Origin: Spirogloea muscicola | Lineage: Eukaryota > Streptophyta > Zygnematophyceae > Spirogloeales > Spirogloeaceae | DNA: 63,054 bases | Reading direction: 5' to 3' | Assembly (NCBI GenBank): GCA_009602725.1 | Contig: WELB01000113.1 | Span: 65,450 to 128,503, forward strand | In this document: one piece after another, positions 35,742 to 46,663 of the stretch | Numbering within the stretch: position 1 is the first letter of the stretch | Layout: each line of letters starts with the position of its first letter | Position numbers and translations under genes: made by a program | Notes under the pieces: generated by a model | Told to the model about the DNA's origin: nothing | What the model saw: the letters and a program-made list of their open reading frames with translations, nothing else | The model's database searches: none

Positions 35742-37587
35742 TTAGGTCTCACTATTAACCACGTACTTCGCAAACAGGTTCAGTGGATTGGTCATGGCCT
35801 TAAATTCCAAGGAGTTGCCGCTGTGGTCCTTGAAGAACATTGTCCACTGTCATGACAGTTGCAGTCAGTCTATCAGAGATAATTTGTGTAGGACAACAAT
35901 AACTGCTGCAACAATACCTCCAGGAACCACAACTTCTGCTAACACAAGGTAATGTGGGCCACTGCTATCAACAGCTAGAGATTAGGTGTCAACATCATCC
36001 GAATATGAGCTTACTTGCTCTCCTGGTTGGCCTTTAAATCGGATGTGTGGTTCTATCACAAATTCAACACCACTTTCCCGTAGCCTGCTTGCAAGTTCAA
36101 GGAATTGTGGTTCGCTCATGGCCAGCCCAAAGTGAGGCACCGGCACAGAATCACCATCTATCATGAGAGAAAAGCGACTGACACAAACATATCACTGACA
36201 GACAGCGTCAATCTTACACTGAGGTTAGATGGTTAGCAGCTATGCAGCACTAGTACGAGTTCTTTGATTGTCCGCTGCAATTGAGTGACTTGTGACCAGG
36301 CTCTAATTTTCTATGATTCCATATGCAGGAGCCATTATTAACATGGGGGTTTTGGTGACGGCAGATCTCGCTTACCCACGGTGTTGGCTGTGGCTGCTGC
36401 ATTGTATCCAGGTACAACGTGACAGACAATCTGTTCATGCAGTGTAGCAGTCAATTGTCAGCAAGTTGGTTGGCAGGTTCCTGTGACCTGCACAAAGCCA
36501 ACTATCTTGTTTGGTACATGTACACAAGGGTCTGACTTTTCGATAGCACTCAAAGCCTCTTGCATCTAGTCCGGATGTCATAATCCGTCATGCTTGATGC
36601 TATTCATGCACTACTTGAACATGCCAGAGACAGGCCGCAAGTGATGCTTTTGCAGATAAGACTATCAAACTACACACCTGGTGACCAAAGAGGTTGAAGT
36701 CAACCCACGTTGTTGCTGATCGACCCTCTGGACAGCCAAGGACTCTGCAGTCTGCAAGATACAGGATCTCAACTGGCAATTCTTTTTCGTCCAACTGGCT
36801 CAACAGGCTGCTACTGAAGCGTCCTAGGAGCGAGCCATTTGAACAGGCGCTCAAGTGTCAGAGAGGACTCACCCGCCGTAGAAAACTCTTGCTGCTGCCA
36901 AGTCGTGTACCGGGAAGGCCAGATGGAATGGGGTGGTCACGATCTGAGAAAGTGGAGCAGTCTCTTGCCCTGATTGACTTTGCAATGCTCGTCTTCTGTT
37001 GACAAGATTTCGGCGGACCTGCTTGTCGGCAACATTCTGATGGTGAATCAGCAGCGTGCCACGGAGAAAATGGAGAAAATGGAGAAACAGAGAATGGAGA
37101 GAACATCTCCGTTACCCAAATATGTCCAACGAGTTCATGTGCCATATCTCCGACTGTCAACACGTAAGCAAGTGCTGCAAACAGGGATAGTAGCTGGCGC
37201 AGTTTGAGGTGCCGATGTCGTCGAAAGTTCCTCACAATCGAGCTAACACTCTACTTCAATCTACCTCTGGAGGAGGAAGGCTTTGTCGGAAGGAAGCTAC
37301 CAGTCGTGCCCCTTGCCTGCGGTCTACAGGCGAGGACCCGCGCCAACGCGACACAGTGGCTTCAGACGGCAGCTGGAAGCAAGGCACAACAATGGCGTGG
37401 CACCGAAATGGCGAGTGAGCATCGGAAGGGGGGTTGTGGCGGGGCGGCGGGAGCGCGGAAGGCGCTGACCAGGCCGCGGGAGCTCGTTCCGGAGAGGCAG
37501 GGGGGGCGGCGTCGGGCTCCTCCGCGAGGACGCGCGAGCCTCCGAGGCCGCCAGCGCCGTGGCGGCGGCGGCAGCGGCGGCCGCCAT
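35742..37587 (-). CDS. VOC-superfamily (glyoxalase/dioxygenase fold) protein
   Basis: Small metal-binding-fold protein of the type annotated as glyoxalase/bleomycin-resistance/dioxygenase; the substrate is unknown. Exons on the minus strand: [20 protein letters not shown] with donor GTGAGT (about 36880-36945); [20 protein letters not shown] with HQ (36680-36748); [18 protein letters not shown] (36376-36435); [20 protein letters not shown] to [15 protein letters not shown] (about 36016-36164); and [20 protein letters not shown] to the stop TAA at 35742. The phases join without a break. Likely metal ligands in the family sense are the His of FHLAF, the His of PVPHFG and the Glu of LEFKA. An Ala-rich exon with ATG 37587 ([20 protein letters not shown]) could be the first exon and a plastid or mitochondrial transit peptide; that link is inference. 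It is divergent from VPS2.2. Confidence 0.88.
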
Positions 37588-38402
37588 GCTTTCAGGTGCT
37601 TTCAGCTGATCAGAGCGGTTCCTTCCGAGGACTTGCTCACTTTATGGGCCTTGCCCATTCCTTTCCGTCACAATCTGGGACCTTGCACATGTCTTTGGGC
37701 TGGCCCTCTCACAGCCATTGCCTTACGTTGGGATCGAGCTGTGTTTCCTTCGGCCATCGCCTTGCTTTGGAAAGTGCCAATTGCCGCTTCCGAGATGTGC
37801 GTGAGTGACCATCCTTCGAGGTGCTTGCTTGCTTGCGTATTGCATCGGTTTCAGGCCCCTTCGGACCTTGTCATTCCTTTTCGGGCCAACCGTTGCATAG
37901 ACGTAGACGAGCGGTTTCATGATTGTAGATTGGGAGTCGGCTGCCAGCAAAGACGAGAAGGCCAGCAGAACCAAACGGCGCAGCGAACGAGAGCCATACG
38001 AGCGGCCCCTTGGCTCCACCGCCGCCGCCGCTGCCGCCGCCACCGCCGCCGGCGCGCTGCCGCCTGCAGGCCGTCTCCGAGCCCCAGCCTCCAGCCGCAG
38101 GCCTCGGCGGCCGCTGGCGGCTCCGAAGCGGCAGTTGCTGCCCTCTCGAGGCGGGCCTCCGAGGCGCTTGGACCCGGGAAGCTGTCTTTTGCGGCTTGAG
38201 GCCTCAAGAGCCGTGCGAGCTGGAGCAAAGAAACTGCTTCTAGCGCTCTGTTTCCGATGAGCCTGCTGTGTCTGGAGCAGCCCAACCACATCAAATCAGG
38301 GAGCATCCAATTGAGCGCAAAAGAATCCATGCTGCGAGCTCAAGGCCGGAACAGGAACTAAGCGTCTGAACAAGTACTCAGGCCGAAGGACTTCCTTTCG
38401 TT
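37588..38402. other. Divergent intergenic region between the VOC gene and VPS2.2
   Basis: Contains two plus-strand class B tails (37640-37745, with CTTGCACATG, GGGCTGGCC, TCTCACAGCCATTGCC; and a stem-less relic at 37860-37900) and a strongly GC-rich block (37990-38060, CCG/GCC runs). It must supply promoters for both flanking genes. A long open frame crossing 37204-38199 is composed of these repeats and is not believed to be a gene. Confidence 0.5.
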
Positions 38403-40902
38403 ATGTTCAAAAGCAAACCAACGGCCAAAGGTGTGTCCCAACCTGCTGGTCCTCCTCTAAGAGAGGTCCAAGCAGTGGGAGGCATGACGATGCTTCTCAC
38501 CCAAGATATGTATAGACACCAACGTGTGTGGAGACTGCATGTACTTGTCTCTTTATGTCTTCTCATGTTGGTTCTCAGTGGCCACTACATTGTCAGGTAA
38601 CCTACTTCACGTACCATGTACCACTGACGAGCCTTAATCATGACCCCTACTGCAGAGGCGTTGAGAGAGAGCAAGCGGGATGTTGGTGTTGCCACCAGAG
38701 GTGCTGATTGTCATGCTTAGTCACTCGTTAGTCTTCTCTTTCCTAGAGGTGGTGCAGGTGCTGCTTGTCATTGTCAAAAGTCGCAGTAACAGTAGACTGT
38801 GCTGATTATGTGCTGATCACAATCAGCTGGCATTTCTTGCAACCAACAGGGATCGAGAGAGAGATATTTGGCCTTCAGACCGAGGTGAGAGGCTGCTGCA
38901 TGAGAGTTGCTACATAGGAACCGGCTGCTGAGAGGAGGGACCATTTTGCGAGAATGTGCAGTATGTGAAGTTGGCCTAGTCTTGACGCTGCTGCTACTCT
39001 TGTGCATTGGCAGGAGAAGAAGCTCGTCGCCGAGATAAAGAGAACAGCAACCAGCGGCAATGAGGTGAGCTTCACGTCGATGTGGAAACAAGCCGCCTAT
39101 ATGGAGTTGACTAAACCTGCTGGAGTAGCCTCCAGATTGAACATTGGAGATTTGTTGACACTCCACTAATATGGAGATGCAAATGCTCATCCTGCCAATA
39201 ACCACAATTGCTGCAGCAAGCTACAAAGATCCTTGCGAGGCAGCTGATTCGTTTGAGGCAGCAGATACAAAAGCTTCAGGGCAGTCGAGCCCAAATGCGT
39301 GGCGTGGCTACGCACACACAGGTCTGCCTGCTAGCTTGGTGGGACCCATGTCATTGAAGCATAAGGTGGAGAAGGTGGTCTATCATATCAAGTAGTAGAC
39401 TCTACTTAGTAGCCTATGAGCAGACAAAAAATGCACGCTGCAGGTCAATCAGGCCGTAGGACTCTTGGCAGCAATGGACTCAGCCATCTGATACAGGAGA
39501 GAGTGACTCGAATGCTAATTGACTCTTGTCGGGAACAGGTTAGGTACTTTTATGATCGCGCACTCACTGATTGTTGGGCAGGTAGTATATGTGCCAGCTA
39601 GAATGTCATAAAAATTTTTATTGCCTAATGACAGGCAGTCTATGCCAACATGGCAGTTGCTGGTGCGATGAAGGGAGCATCCACAGCAATAGGTGCCATG
39701 AACAAGGTCAGACAGATTCTATTGAGCTTGCATTACTGATACTCAAGATCCAGATGCACGGACATGTCCTGAAATATGAACACTACTGTAGCTGACCAAC
39801 CAAGGTCTGCCCTCTTCAGTATAGTCACGGACACTAAAGTACGATCCACAGTGTTGTGTTCTTTGCAGCAACTTGAGCCAGCAAAGCAGGCCAAGATAAT
39901 GCAGGACTTCCAGAAGCAGTCTGCCCAGATGGACATGACGGTGAGTGATACTCATTGTTAGTCGTCACTTCTTACTCAACGTCTATCTGATGACATTGTT
40001 TGAGTGTTGTCAGTTGTCACTTAACACTCAGTTGTCAGTTCTCACTCAAGTCTATTTGATGACATTGTTTTATTGCTCACCATCAAGGACCCTGACAGAA
40101 GCAAGTTATTGTTGGACTTTTGCAGCAAGAGATGATGTCAGATTCAATAGATGATGCCCTTGATTCTGATGAAGTTGAGCAGGAGACTGAGGACCTCACA
40201 AATCAGGTCACTATCACCAATGACCAAATCATTCACCTGAGATGCAGCTATCTGGGGGCCCAATTCCAAGGAGATACATCATGTTATGTTGGGAAAGCTG
40301 ATGCCAATACTTAGGCCTTCATGCCACACTGTCATACTGGTTGCCTGCAGAGATTCCCTAAAGCTCCGTGTCAAGTGTGGTGATTCATTGGGACAATGCT
40401 CTTAACGGCTCTTGTTAACCCATTGCTGTGCAGGTCTTGGATGAAATTGGGGTTGATGTCTCAGCACAGGTACACATGCTAGAGCTAGGACATATTAATC
40501 ATGGTGCTGCTATGCAAGCACTGAAGCAACAATCCGAAGCAGGGTAGATTCTCGTTAGGAGCATTTTGGCCTTAAGATCTGCTTTGATGTAGGGTTATGC
40601 ATGCAGGATGTGAAACTTCAATCCTATGAGATAAGTAGTGAACTATCTAACAGTGTGTACTGTGCTTGCTCGATTCCAGCTGGCCACAGCACCTAAGGCC
40701 AGGCTTGCTGGAAAGACTCGACTGGGGACATCTGAGAGGCAAGGTTTCATGGGCCCTAAGCTGCTTGATTGGCAAAGCTTGACTGGATTCAGAAGAATGC
40801 ACCAGCTGCCAGCTGAGATGCATCATGCTGGTGGTGCTACTATCATGCAGGACGGAGGAGCAAGACTTGGAACAAAGGCTTGCGGCGCTGCGGAATACTT
40901 AA
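38403..40902 (+). CDS. VPS2.2: VPS2.2/CHMP2-type ESCRT-III subunit
   Basis: ESCRT-III proteins polymerise on endosomal and other membranes to drive scission. The exons assemble in phase: MFKSKPTAK (from ATG 38403); EALRESKRDVGVATR (38655-38698); GIEREIFGLQTE (about 38848-38883); EKKLVAEIKRTATSGNE (39013-39063); QATKILARQLIRLRQQIQKL to RGVATHTQ (39217-39321); AVYANMAVAGAMKGASTAIG (about 39634-39707); EPAKQAKIMQDFQKQSAQMD (about 39875-39938); QEMMSDSIDDALDSDEVEQE (about 40126-40206); VLDEIGVDVSAQ (about 40434-40469); and LATAPKARLAGK (from 40679). The final exon gives EEQDLEQRLAALRNT-stop (stop 40900-40902), an amphipathic MIM1-type motif for binding the VPS4 MIT domain. The QGSRAQ and THTQ segments match plant VPS2.2/2.3 better than VPS2.1. 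The junction between the last two exons is not resolved. Confidence 0.93.
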
Positions 40903-41455
40903 CTGCAAAAGTTGCTCATGTGACGTGAGCTTTAAGAGCTCAGAAAAGAAGAGGGCCATCATTGTATCCAGGTTCTTGAGTACCTGGTCCAACCCACATC
41001 TTTCCATTGACGCTGAGTCACATTCTGCTCAGCTGCCAGTATGTGCACCAAGAAATGTCAAGTGATCTGGACACCTGGCCTTCAGTACTTTCACACTCTT
41101 GGTGTGAAAGTACTATTGCCTTTGGCATATATAGACTGTCTATCTTGTGCGCAGCTCTGGAAGTTGCCCCGCATTTATGTATGTGTTAGTCTACCTAAGC
41201 ATAGGACCTCCACCAAGGTTTCGCCTGGGGCTGTTTGATTGACTGCGCCGCAGGCGAAGGTACCCCAAGAGCGAGAAGAAGAGGAGCGGTAGCACCAGGA
41301 AGAGTGGCTGGCTCTGAAAATTGCACACATAGGTATCAGACAACGAGAGTAACCTGCTTAAGATCATCAATGCGACCTACTGTATTCCAGATACGCTTGA
41401 GAGTGCCCCCTTATCATTGACACCCACTGCAATAGCGGATAGTTGATCAACATAT
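40903..41455. other. 3' region between VPS2.2 and the Cys-rich gene
   Basis: Convergent 3' ends. No independent gene or repeat recognised. A self-complementary stretch at 41080-41115 (CAGTACTTTCACACTCTTGG followed by TGTGAAAGTACT) could form a 3' UTR or terminator-like stem. Confidence 0.4.
41083..41114 (+). other. Stem-loop with 13-bp stem
   Basis: AGTACTTTCACAC and GTGTGAAAGTACT flank a 6-base loop (TCTTGG). The stem is a perfect 13 bp. It lies about 180 nt downstream of the VPS2.2 stop, between convergent genes; an RNA 3'-end role is only a guess. Confidence 0.55.
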
Positions 41456-42816
41456 TTAAGAAGCATCCGACTGCAAGTTCTGCATGTATGCTGATGTCGC
41501 TCTAAAAGCCAAGGTACTTCGGGTTCGACAAAAGCAAATCCTGACTTCTGAGCGGGTGGGGCCAAAGTATCTCACTGCAAAGAGGAAGCCATTGTTCCTC
41601 AATACTAGGTTCTCCGCGAACTGAGGCCATATGGATGGGCTTGGAGTAGCATCAATCACTTGCTCAATGACTTCCTCCCCACCTGCTTCCTCAGCAGCAT
41701 CCTTGTTGTCACTCTCGCCCTCCCCATCGCCACCTTCAACCCCTCCCTCGCCCTCCTCTTCCACTTCCTCCACCTCCGGCTCTTCGCCAGGTCTCTCTGC
41801 AATGCAAATTGCGCACGTGCACTGTGACACGAGGATGAAGTTGCACACTTGGTCGAAGAAGCGGAGTAGGATGTAGTCATTGATTGACGATGTAAGATCA
41901 GGAGCTATTTGGTTGCTTGCACGCAAGCGCTATGCATTGCCAAGGGCCTTACTGCAGAAGAGAGTGCCCTCTTGCGCTGTGCCGTTTGTCAAGACGAACT
42001 CGGGGCTGCTGCAGTTGCAGGTGTAGCCAGTGAGCTGGAAGTGGCCTTGATCCAAGCTTCCCGGGGCCGGCTGCACGTCTACGCACGTCGAGCCTGTGTC
42101 ACCACCTTGGGCACAGCAGTGATTTGGCTTGCTCTGGCGGCACTCCAACCGCGACATGCACGGCCTGTAGCCTGCGCACGCGGGGCGTTCCAGCACAGCA
42201 GTTGCAGGTCAAAGATTTGCAAGAAGGCCGTCAGGATTGCACCAGCATGGGTGCAGGAAAACAGTAGTTGGAGGTAGGAGGGCCTCACTGCATATTGCTG
42301 CGCGACCAAGACCGGCCTTCAGGACGTAGAAGCTTGAAGTCCAGCAAATGCAATCATCGACGCCGTCCACGCAAATATGCTTCGCCCACCCATCGCCGAA
42401 TGACTGGCAGAAGAAGTCATTGCCCACGCCTGGCGGCACGCCATAGGAAATTTGCCGCACCCCCACTCGCCCGTCAGATAAAACAGTCAAATATGGCGAT
42501 CGATCACAGATGCTGCAGCCGCAGGTGTCGACATGCTGGTATACAGGGTGAGGAGGTCTCAGCACAATTGCTGCCTTGCAGCAGCGGAAGCCCTTGGCCG
42601 CTGCATCCGGTGCTGGCTTACGAGCAGCACTCGAAGCAAACCCGGTGGCAGTTGGTGATGTTGCAAAAGAGGGGCTGGTTGGAAAGGCAAAGGGCCCTCA
42701 CATTCTAGAGGAAGTGCCGGAGTAGGGCCTTGGGCCTCGGTTGCCGGGAAGAGGGCCCCTAGGAGTATCGCGGCGGCGGCGGCAGCGGCCGCCAGACACT
42801 GCACCATGGCCAGCAT
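41456..42816 (-). CDS. Secreted Cys-rich protein with EGF-like part and acidic tail, family not recognised
   Basis: ATG 42816 starts [20 protein letters not shown] with ALFPATEAQ, a convincing signal peptide. Downstream minus-strand frames are Cys-rich: LFCNITNCHRVCFECCS (about 42620-42670); DTCGCSICDRSPYLTVLSDG then RVGVRQISYGVPPGVGNDFF and ICVDGVDDCICW (about 42340-42530); HCCAQGGDTGSTCVDVQPAP and YTCNCSSPEF (about 41985-42120), the latter EGF-like; then CTCAICIAERPGEEPEVEEV and a long Glu/Asp-rich run (41600-41830). A segment near 41460-41600 (FLFAVRYFGPTR) may be the last exon. The exon joins were not all resolved and the signal-peptide exon and next Cys block lie in different frames, so an intron or small frameshift lies between. 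Likely apoplastic or cell-wall protein. Confidence 0.55.
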
Positions 42817-43204
42817 CACGGCGGCTGGGCGTGCAACATGCTGATGCCCGCAGCGCCCGCTGCCCTAGGCCGCACGCTTCCAAGGCGCCGCAGCGCCGCC
42901 GCCGCCGCCGCCGCCGCCACCGCCAGTGGGCGGCGAGGCGGCTGTGGCCATGGCCAGCGGCCGCGTCGCCTGAGCTGGGGGCAGAGGGCAGGAGAGGCCA
43001 GAAGGCGCAGGCGGGCGATGGCGAGCTGAAGTGCTTCGGAAAACCAACAATCGGAAGGAGGGGACCCCACCCGAGCGCTCCGGCGGCAGAGGGATGCGGC
43101 TTGGCGGCAGTTCGAGCGATATTCCGTAGATACTCAACACCAGGGAATATCGAGCACCTAGTAACGACTTGAGTCGCTGTGTGCATCAGCGCTTTTCCGG
43201 CCCC

Positions 43205-43320
43205 TTCGAAGTTGGTTCGTTCTCTTTTCTGGGCTGGCCAATCACAGCCATCGCCCATTACTAGAGAAAGAGGATTGGGGCTGCAACAGCCAGCCCAGAA
43301 AAGAATGAAGAAAGTACAAG
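43205..43320. repeat. Facing pair of class B stem-loops
   Basis: Plus-strand unit 43205-43262 (CGTTCTCTTTTCTGGGCTGG, CCAATCACAGCCATCGCC) and minus-strand unit 43270-43320 (TTCTTTTCTGGGCTGGCTGT on the minus strand) lie within 60 nt of each other, 400 nt upstream of the Cys-rich gene start. Confidence 0.65.
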
Positions 43321-43629
43321 AAGGGGGCCAGGGGAAGCAGTAAGAAAGACAAGCACAAAAAAAACAAAACAGCTACGGATCTCTCAGTAACCCCTGCTAA
43401 GCAGTCTGTTTAGACGAATACTAGAAGAGTATTCCTCTCACAGCCACCGCCCTCTACTGGGCGCGCCATTTTCTGCTGAAACTTTCTATTTTTTGACTTG
43501 TTGATGGCGAGAGAGAGGCGGGCATGCAAGGCCCTTCCCCGCCCCAGGGAGTCTGGAGGGTCGGGTGGTGCAGGGAGAATGCGGCTGCTATTGAAGAACC
43601 GAAAAGAATCAGGGAGGAGGGGAGGAGAG

Positions 43630-43869
43630 ATCGTGTATTAGAAAGAAATGTAGGCCAAATGGCCAGGTACAAAGGCAAGCACATCTAAAAATCTACATAA
43701 CCTACAGCAGATTGACCCGCTCAATAACCACGGGTCAAAACATAAAGGTCACTACTCGATGCATGAATACTAGATGCCAGGAACGGAGCCCTTCTGCCAC
43801 CTACTGGAGCTCGCCCAGCTTTCTGGTGCAAGGCACTAGCCTGAGCACGCTGCAAACAGGCCGAAACTC
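43630..43869 (-). mobile_element. LINE subfamily 2 tail, truncated by the assembly gap
   Basis: Minus-strand C-terminus ending SSSDLYVLTRGY-stop (43721). Bases 43705-43869 are identical to 5220-5384 reversed, and 43630-43693 match 5597-5660. Here the 3' UTR is uninterrupted, so this copy serves as the empty-site reference for the nested insertion at 5385-5596. The coding part runs into the gap at 43870. Confidence 0.9.
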
Positions 43870-44613
43870 NNNNNNNNNNNNNNNNNNNNNNNNNNNNNNN
43901 NNNNNNNNNNNNNNNNNNNNNNNNNNNNNNNNNNNNNNNNNNNNNNNNNNNNNNNNNNNNNNNNNNNNNNNNNNNNNNNNNNNNNNNNNNNNNNNNNNNN
44001 NNNNNNNNNNNNNNNNNNNNNNNNNNNNNNNNNNNNNNNNNNNNNNNNNNNNNNNNNNNNNNNNNNNNNNNNNNNNNNNNNNNNNNNNNNNNNNNNNNNN
44101 NNNNNNNNNNNNNNNNNNNNNNNNNNNNNNNNNNNNNNNNNNNNNNNNNNNNNNNNNNNNNNNNNNNNNNNNNNNNNNNNNNNNNNNNNNNNNNNNNNNN
44201 NNNNNNNNNNNNNNNNNNNNNNNNNNNNNNNNNNNNNNNNNNNNNNNNNNNNNNNNNNNNNNNNNNNNNNNNNNNNNNNNNNNNNNNNNNNNNNNNNNNN
44301 NNNNNNNNNNNNNNNNNNNNNNNNNNNNNNNNNNNNNNNNNNNNNNNNNNNNNNNNNNNNNNNNNNNNNNNNNNNNNNNNNNNNNNNNNNNNNNNNNNNN
44401 NNNNNNNNNNNNNNNNNNNNNNNNNNNNNNNNNNNNNNNNNNNNNNNNNNNNNNNNNNNNNNNNNNNNNNNNNNNNNNNNNNNNNNNNNNNNNNNNNNNN
44501 NNNNNNNNNNNNNNNNNNNNNNNNNNNNNNNNNNNNNNNNNNNNNNNNNNNNNNNNNNNNNNNNNNNNNNNNNNNNNNNNNNNNNNNNNNNNNNNNNNNN
44601 NNNNNNNNNNNNN
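43870..44613. other. Assembly gap (744 N)
   Basis: A run of N between two LINE C-termini whose coding strands point away from the gap. The length may be an estimate rather than measured. Confidence 1.
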
Positions 44614-44960
44614 ATGCCGGCAGCCTATCTGTCATTTCTGCGACGTCGAGTGTCAACCTGTCTGCAACGAGCTCAGGCGTATGCTCTGCATCAGAAAGCT
44701 GGTCGAGCCTTAGCTGCTGGCACAAGTGCTAGTCAATTGCCGTCCGGTATTCGAGCGTCAGCTAGCGACCTCTATGTGCTGACTCGTGGTTACTGAGCGG
44801 GTCAGCTTAGCAGCAGGTGACGTACATTTGTCCAATGTGCTTGCCTTTGTACTTGGCCACACATGGCCTCCCCATCTCTTAATATACACGCATTTTCTGC
44901 ACGGAAGCCGCACTCGCACTGGCGCACCCCAATCAGGTTGAAAGAGCTCTTCCGAAGTTT
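44614..44960 (+). mobile_element. LINE subfamily 2-like tail after the gap
   Basis: Coding 44614-44796: PAAYLSFLRRRVSTCLQRAQ, then ALHQKAGRALAAG and SASDLYVLTRGY-stop. It is followed by GAGCGGGTCAGCTTAGCAGC and the class A tail (GGTGACGTACATTTGTC, TGTACTTGGCCACACATGGC, CTTAATATACACGCATT). At 44899-44945 a minus-strand scrap of the zinc-knuckle coding region (LIGVRQCECGFRAE) is joined on, showing a further truncated piece. Confidence 0.8.
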
Positions 44961-46545
44961 AAGACACTGCGCAAGGTCGTGGGGGAAGGAATAGATCGAG
45001 GGTTTGATTATCAAGCACACTAAATTTCCTGATAGATGGAGTGTATCGATTGATGGAGGGGTTGGGCCAGGTACATAAGAAAGAAAGTGCCCGTCCATAG
45101 AGAAGAGGGGGCTGGCAAAGCCAGCCCAAAAAGAGTGGACAATGTTTAAGGCCAAATCTTTAAACCTAACCCCTAAACTTTAACATAAGGGAAGATGGGC
45201 GGTGGGGGGCGGGGCCCGCCGGGATTCTCGGCCACGTGGCCCGCGCCGTGCGGCGGCCGCCCCGCGCGGGGCGGGGTGGATGTGCACGGTGCCACGTGGC
45301 GGCCGCAAATGGCGGGCGTGGGGGGGGGTGTCCCGGGGACCACGGGGCGGCCGGCGCCAATGAGCGGAGGAGGGAAGCTGGCCCCCGCAGCCTCCCTCCA
45401 CTTGCCCCGGGCGGGGCCCCCCTGCCCCAACCCCGGTCTGCAGAGCAGGCTGGCGAGTCCCCACCCTTTTTTGTTTCAAATACATGAAGTCCTCCTTTTT
45501 GCTCGTGTACATTACCCCTTTTGGGCTCATCTTCTTTGGGCTGGCCTCTCACAACCATTGCCTTACAGATTTAAATGCACTCCTCCCTACGTGGGAAGTG
45601 CTAATTTATCTCAAGCAGCAGGTGGTGTACACCTGTCAAGGTGCTTGCCTCTGTACTTGACCGCTCAGGCCCCTCCATCACTCTATCACAATACACACTC
45701 AAGTTTGCGATAGCCGGTTGAAAGGAGAATGAACCGCCCGTGGGATAGAGAAGAGCTCGCCCATAGAGAAGAGGGGCTGGTTGTTCCAGCCCCTATTCTC
45801 AATGGGCGAGCACTTTCTTCTCCATAGAGAAGAGGGGCTGGTAAAGCCAACCCAAAAAGAATGGACAATGTCCAAAGCGAAAGAAAAAAAGGAAAGGACT
45901 ACACTAAGGACTACAGGGATAGGGCTTCGCTTGACGTAGCACCAGCTTTTCCAGGCCCTTCCGAGCGCTGTTTCTTTGTACATTCCTTTGGGCTGGTCCC
46001 TCACAGCCAATGCCACACATTGGAAGAGCTATATCAGGCGTTTGCCCGAGCTGTCTATTGGCTTAAATGGGAAAGTGGCCATCTAAGCCTTCCACATGTC
46101 ATGTGCACCATATGCGCCTTCGCCCTCCGTGGCAGCAACAGCCGAGGACCCGTTCCCAGGAGCCACGTGCTCAGGAGGCCATCACTGCTGCCTGGTCGAG
46201 TCTTCCTGGCCTGGTCCTGGTCCTTCCCCGGTCTCCCCCTGTTCGTTCTTTCGTGGGCTGACTTTCACAGCCCTCGCTCGCTTTTGGTCACGCAGGCCCT
46301 CTATCACTCATTACACACCATAACCCATCTGGAAGAGCTGCTTCTCCTCCTTGACCTTGTACGTTCCTTGGTGCTGGCCTCTCACAGCCAATGCCGTGAA
46401 TTGGGATTGCTATTTCTTGGGCTTGAAGTAGCTCTTCATCATTCTTGAGCGGGGCCTCTCGCAGCAACCGCCCCCTCAGAGATGCTTCTCTCTGTGCGGA
46501 GCTTGTCACTCCCTGTGTGGGCTGGCCTTTCATGACCTCAGCTTC
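44961..46545. repeat. Mosaic of stem-loop tails and GC-rich sequence upstream of the kinase gene
   Basis: Minus-strand hairpins at 45105-45145 and 45825-45880; a palindromic pair at 45755-45811; plus-strand hairpins at 45535-45570, 45985-46030, 46250-46280, 46370-46410 and 46515-46545; a class A tail at 45610-45705. The block 45190-45460 is about 75 percent GC with runs of C and G and has open frames in several frames, a compositional effect. I see no gene here. Confidence 0.6.
45755..45811. repeat. 57-nt near-perfect palindrome of two stem-loop units
   Basis: Left arm 45755-45780 and right arm 45786-45811 are complementary at 24 of 26 positions around a 5-base loop (TTGTT). The left arm is a minus-strand tail and the right arm a plus-strand tail of the same repeat, fused at the hairpin stem. 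Confidence 0.85.
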
Positions 46546-46663
46546 CATTTGCAGAGGCTTCTCTTCACTCTGCTGCCACTCTCACGCTTGCTCTCTGCGG
46601 CTCCTCGGCTCTGGCTGCGGCGGCAGCGGCGGCGGCAGCGGCGGGTAGTAAGCCAGCAGGGCA

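Noticed and set aside
37204-38199. 331-codon plus-strand open frame
   Set aside because: It runs through stem-loop repeat tails and a CCG-rich block, overlaps the VOC first exon on the other strand and shows no domain. Its length is due to GC-rich, stop-poor sequence.
38403-40902. VPS2.1/CHMP2A assignment
   Set aside because: The GIEREI, QGSRAQ, THTQ and FQKQSAQMDMT segments match plant VPS2.2/2.3 much better; VPS2.1 differs at each of these places.
43712-44725. Two open frames of 333-334 codons across 43712-44725
   Set aside because: They are mostly N from the assembly gap; only the ends are real and belong to LINE tails.
45173-45713. Overlapping Gly/Pro/Arg-rich ORFs on both strands
   Set aside because: Compositional artefact of a very GC-rich block between repeat tails; no family resemblance and no splice structure.
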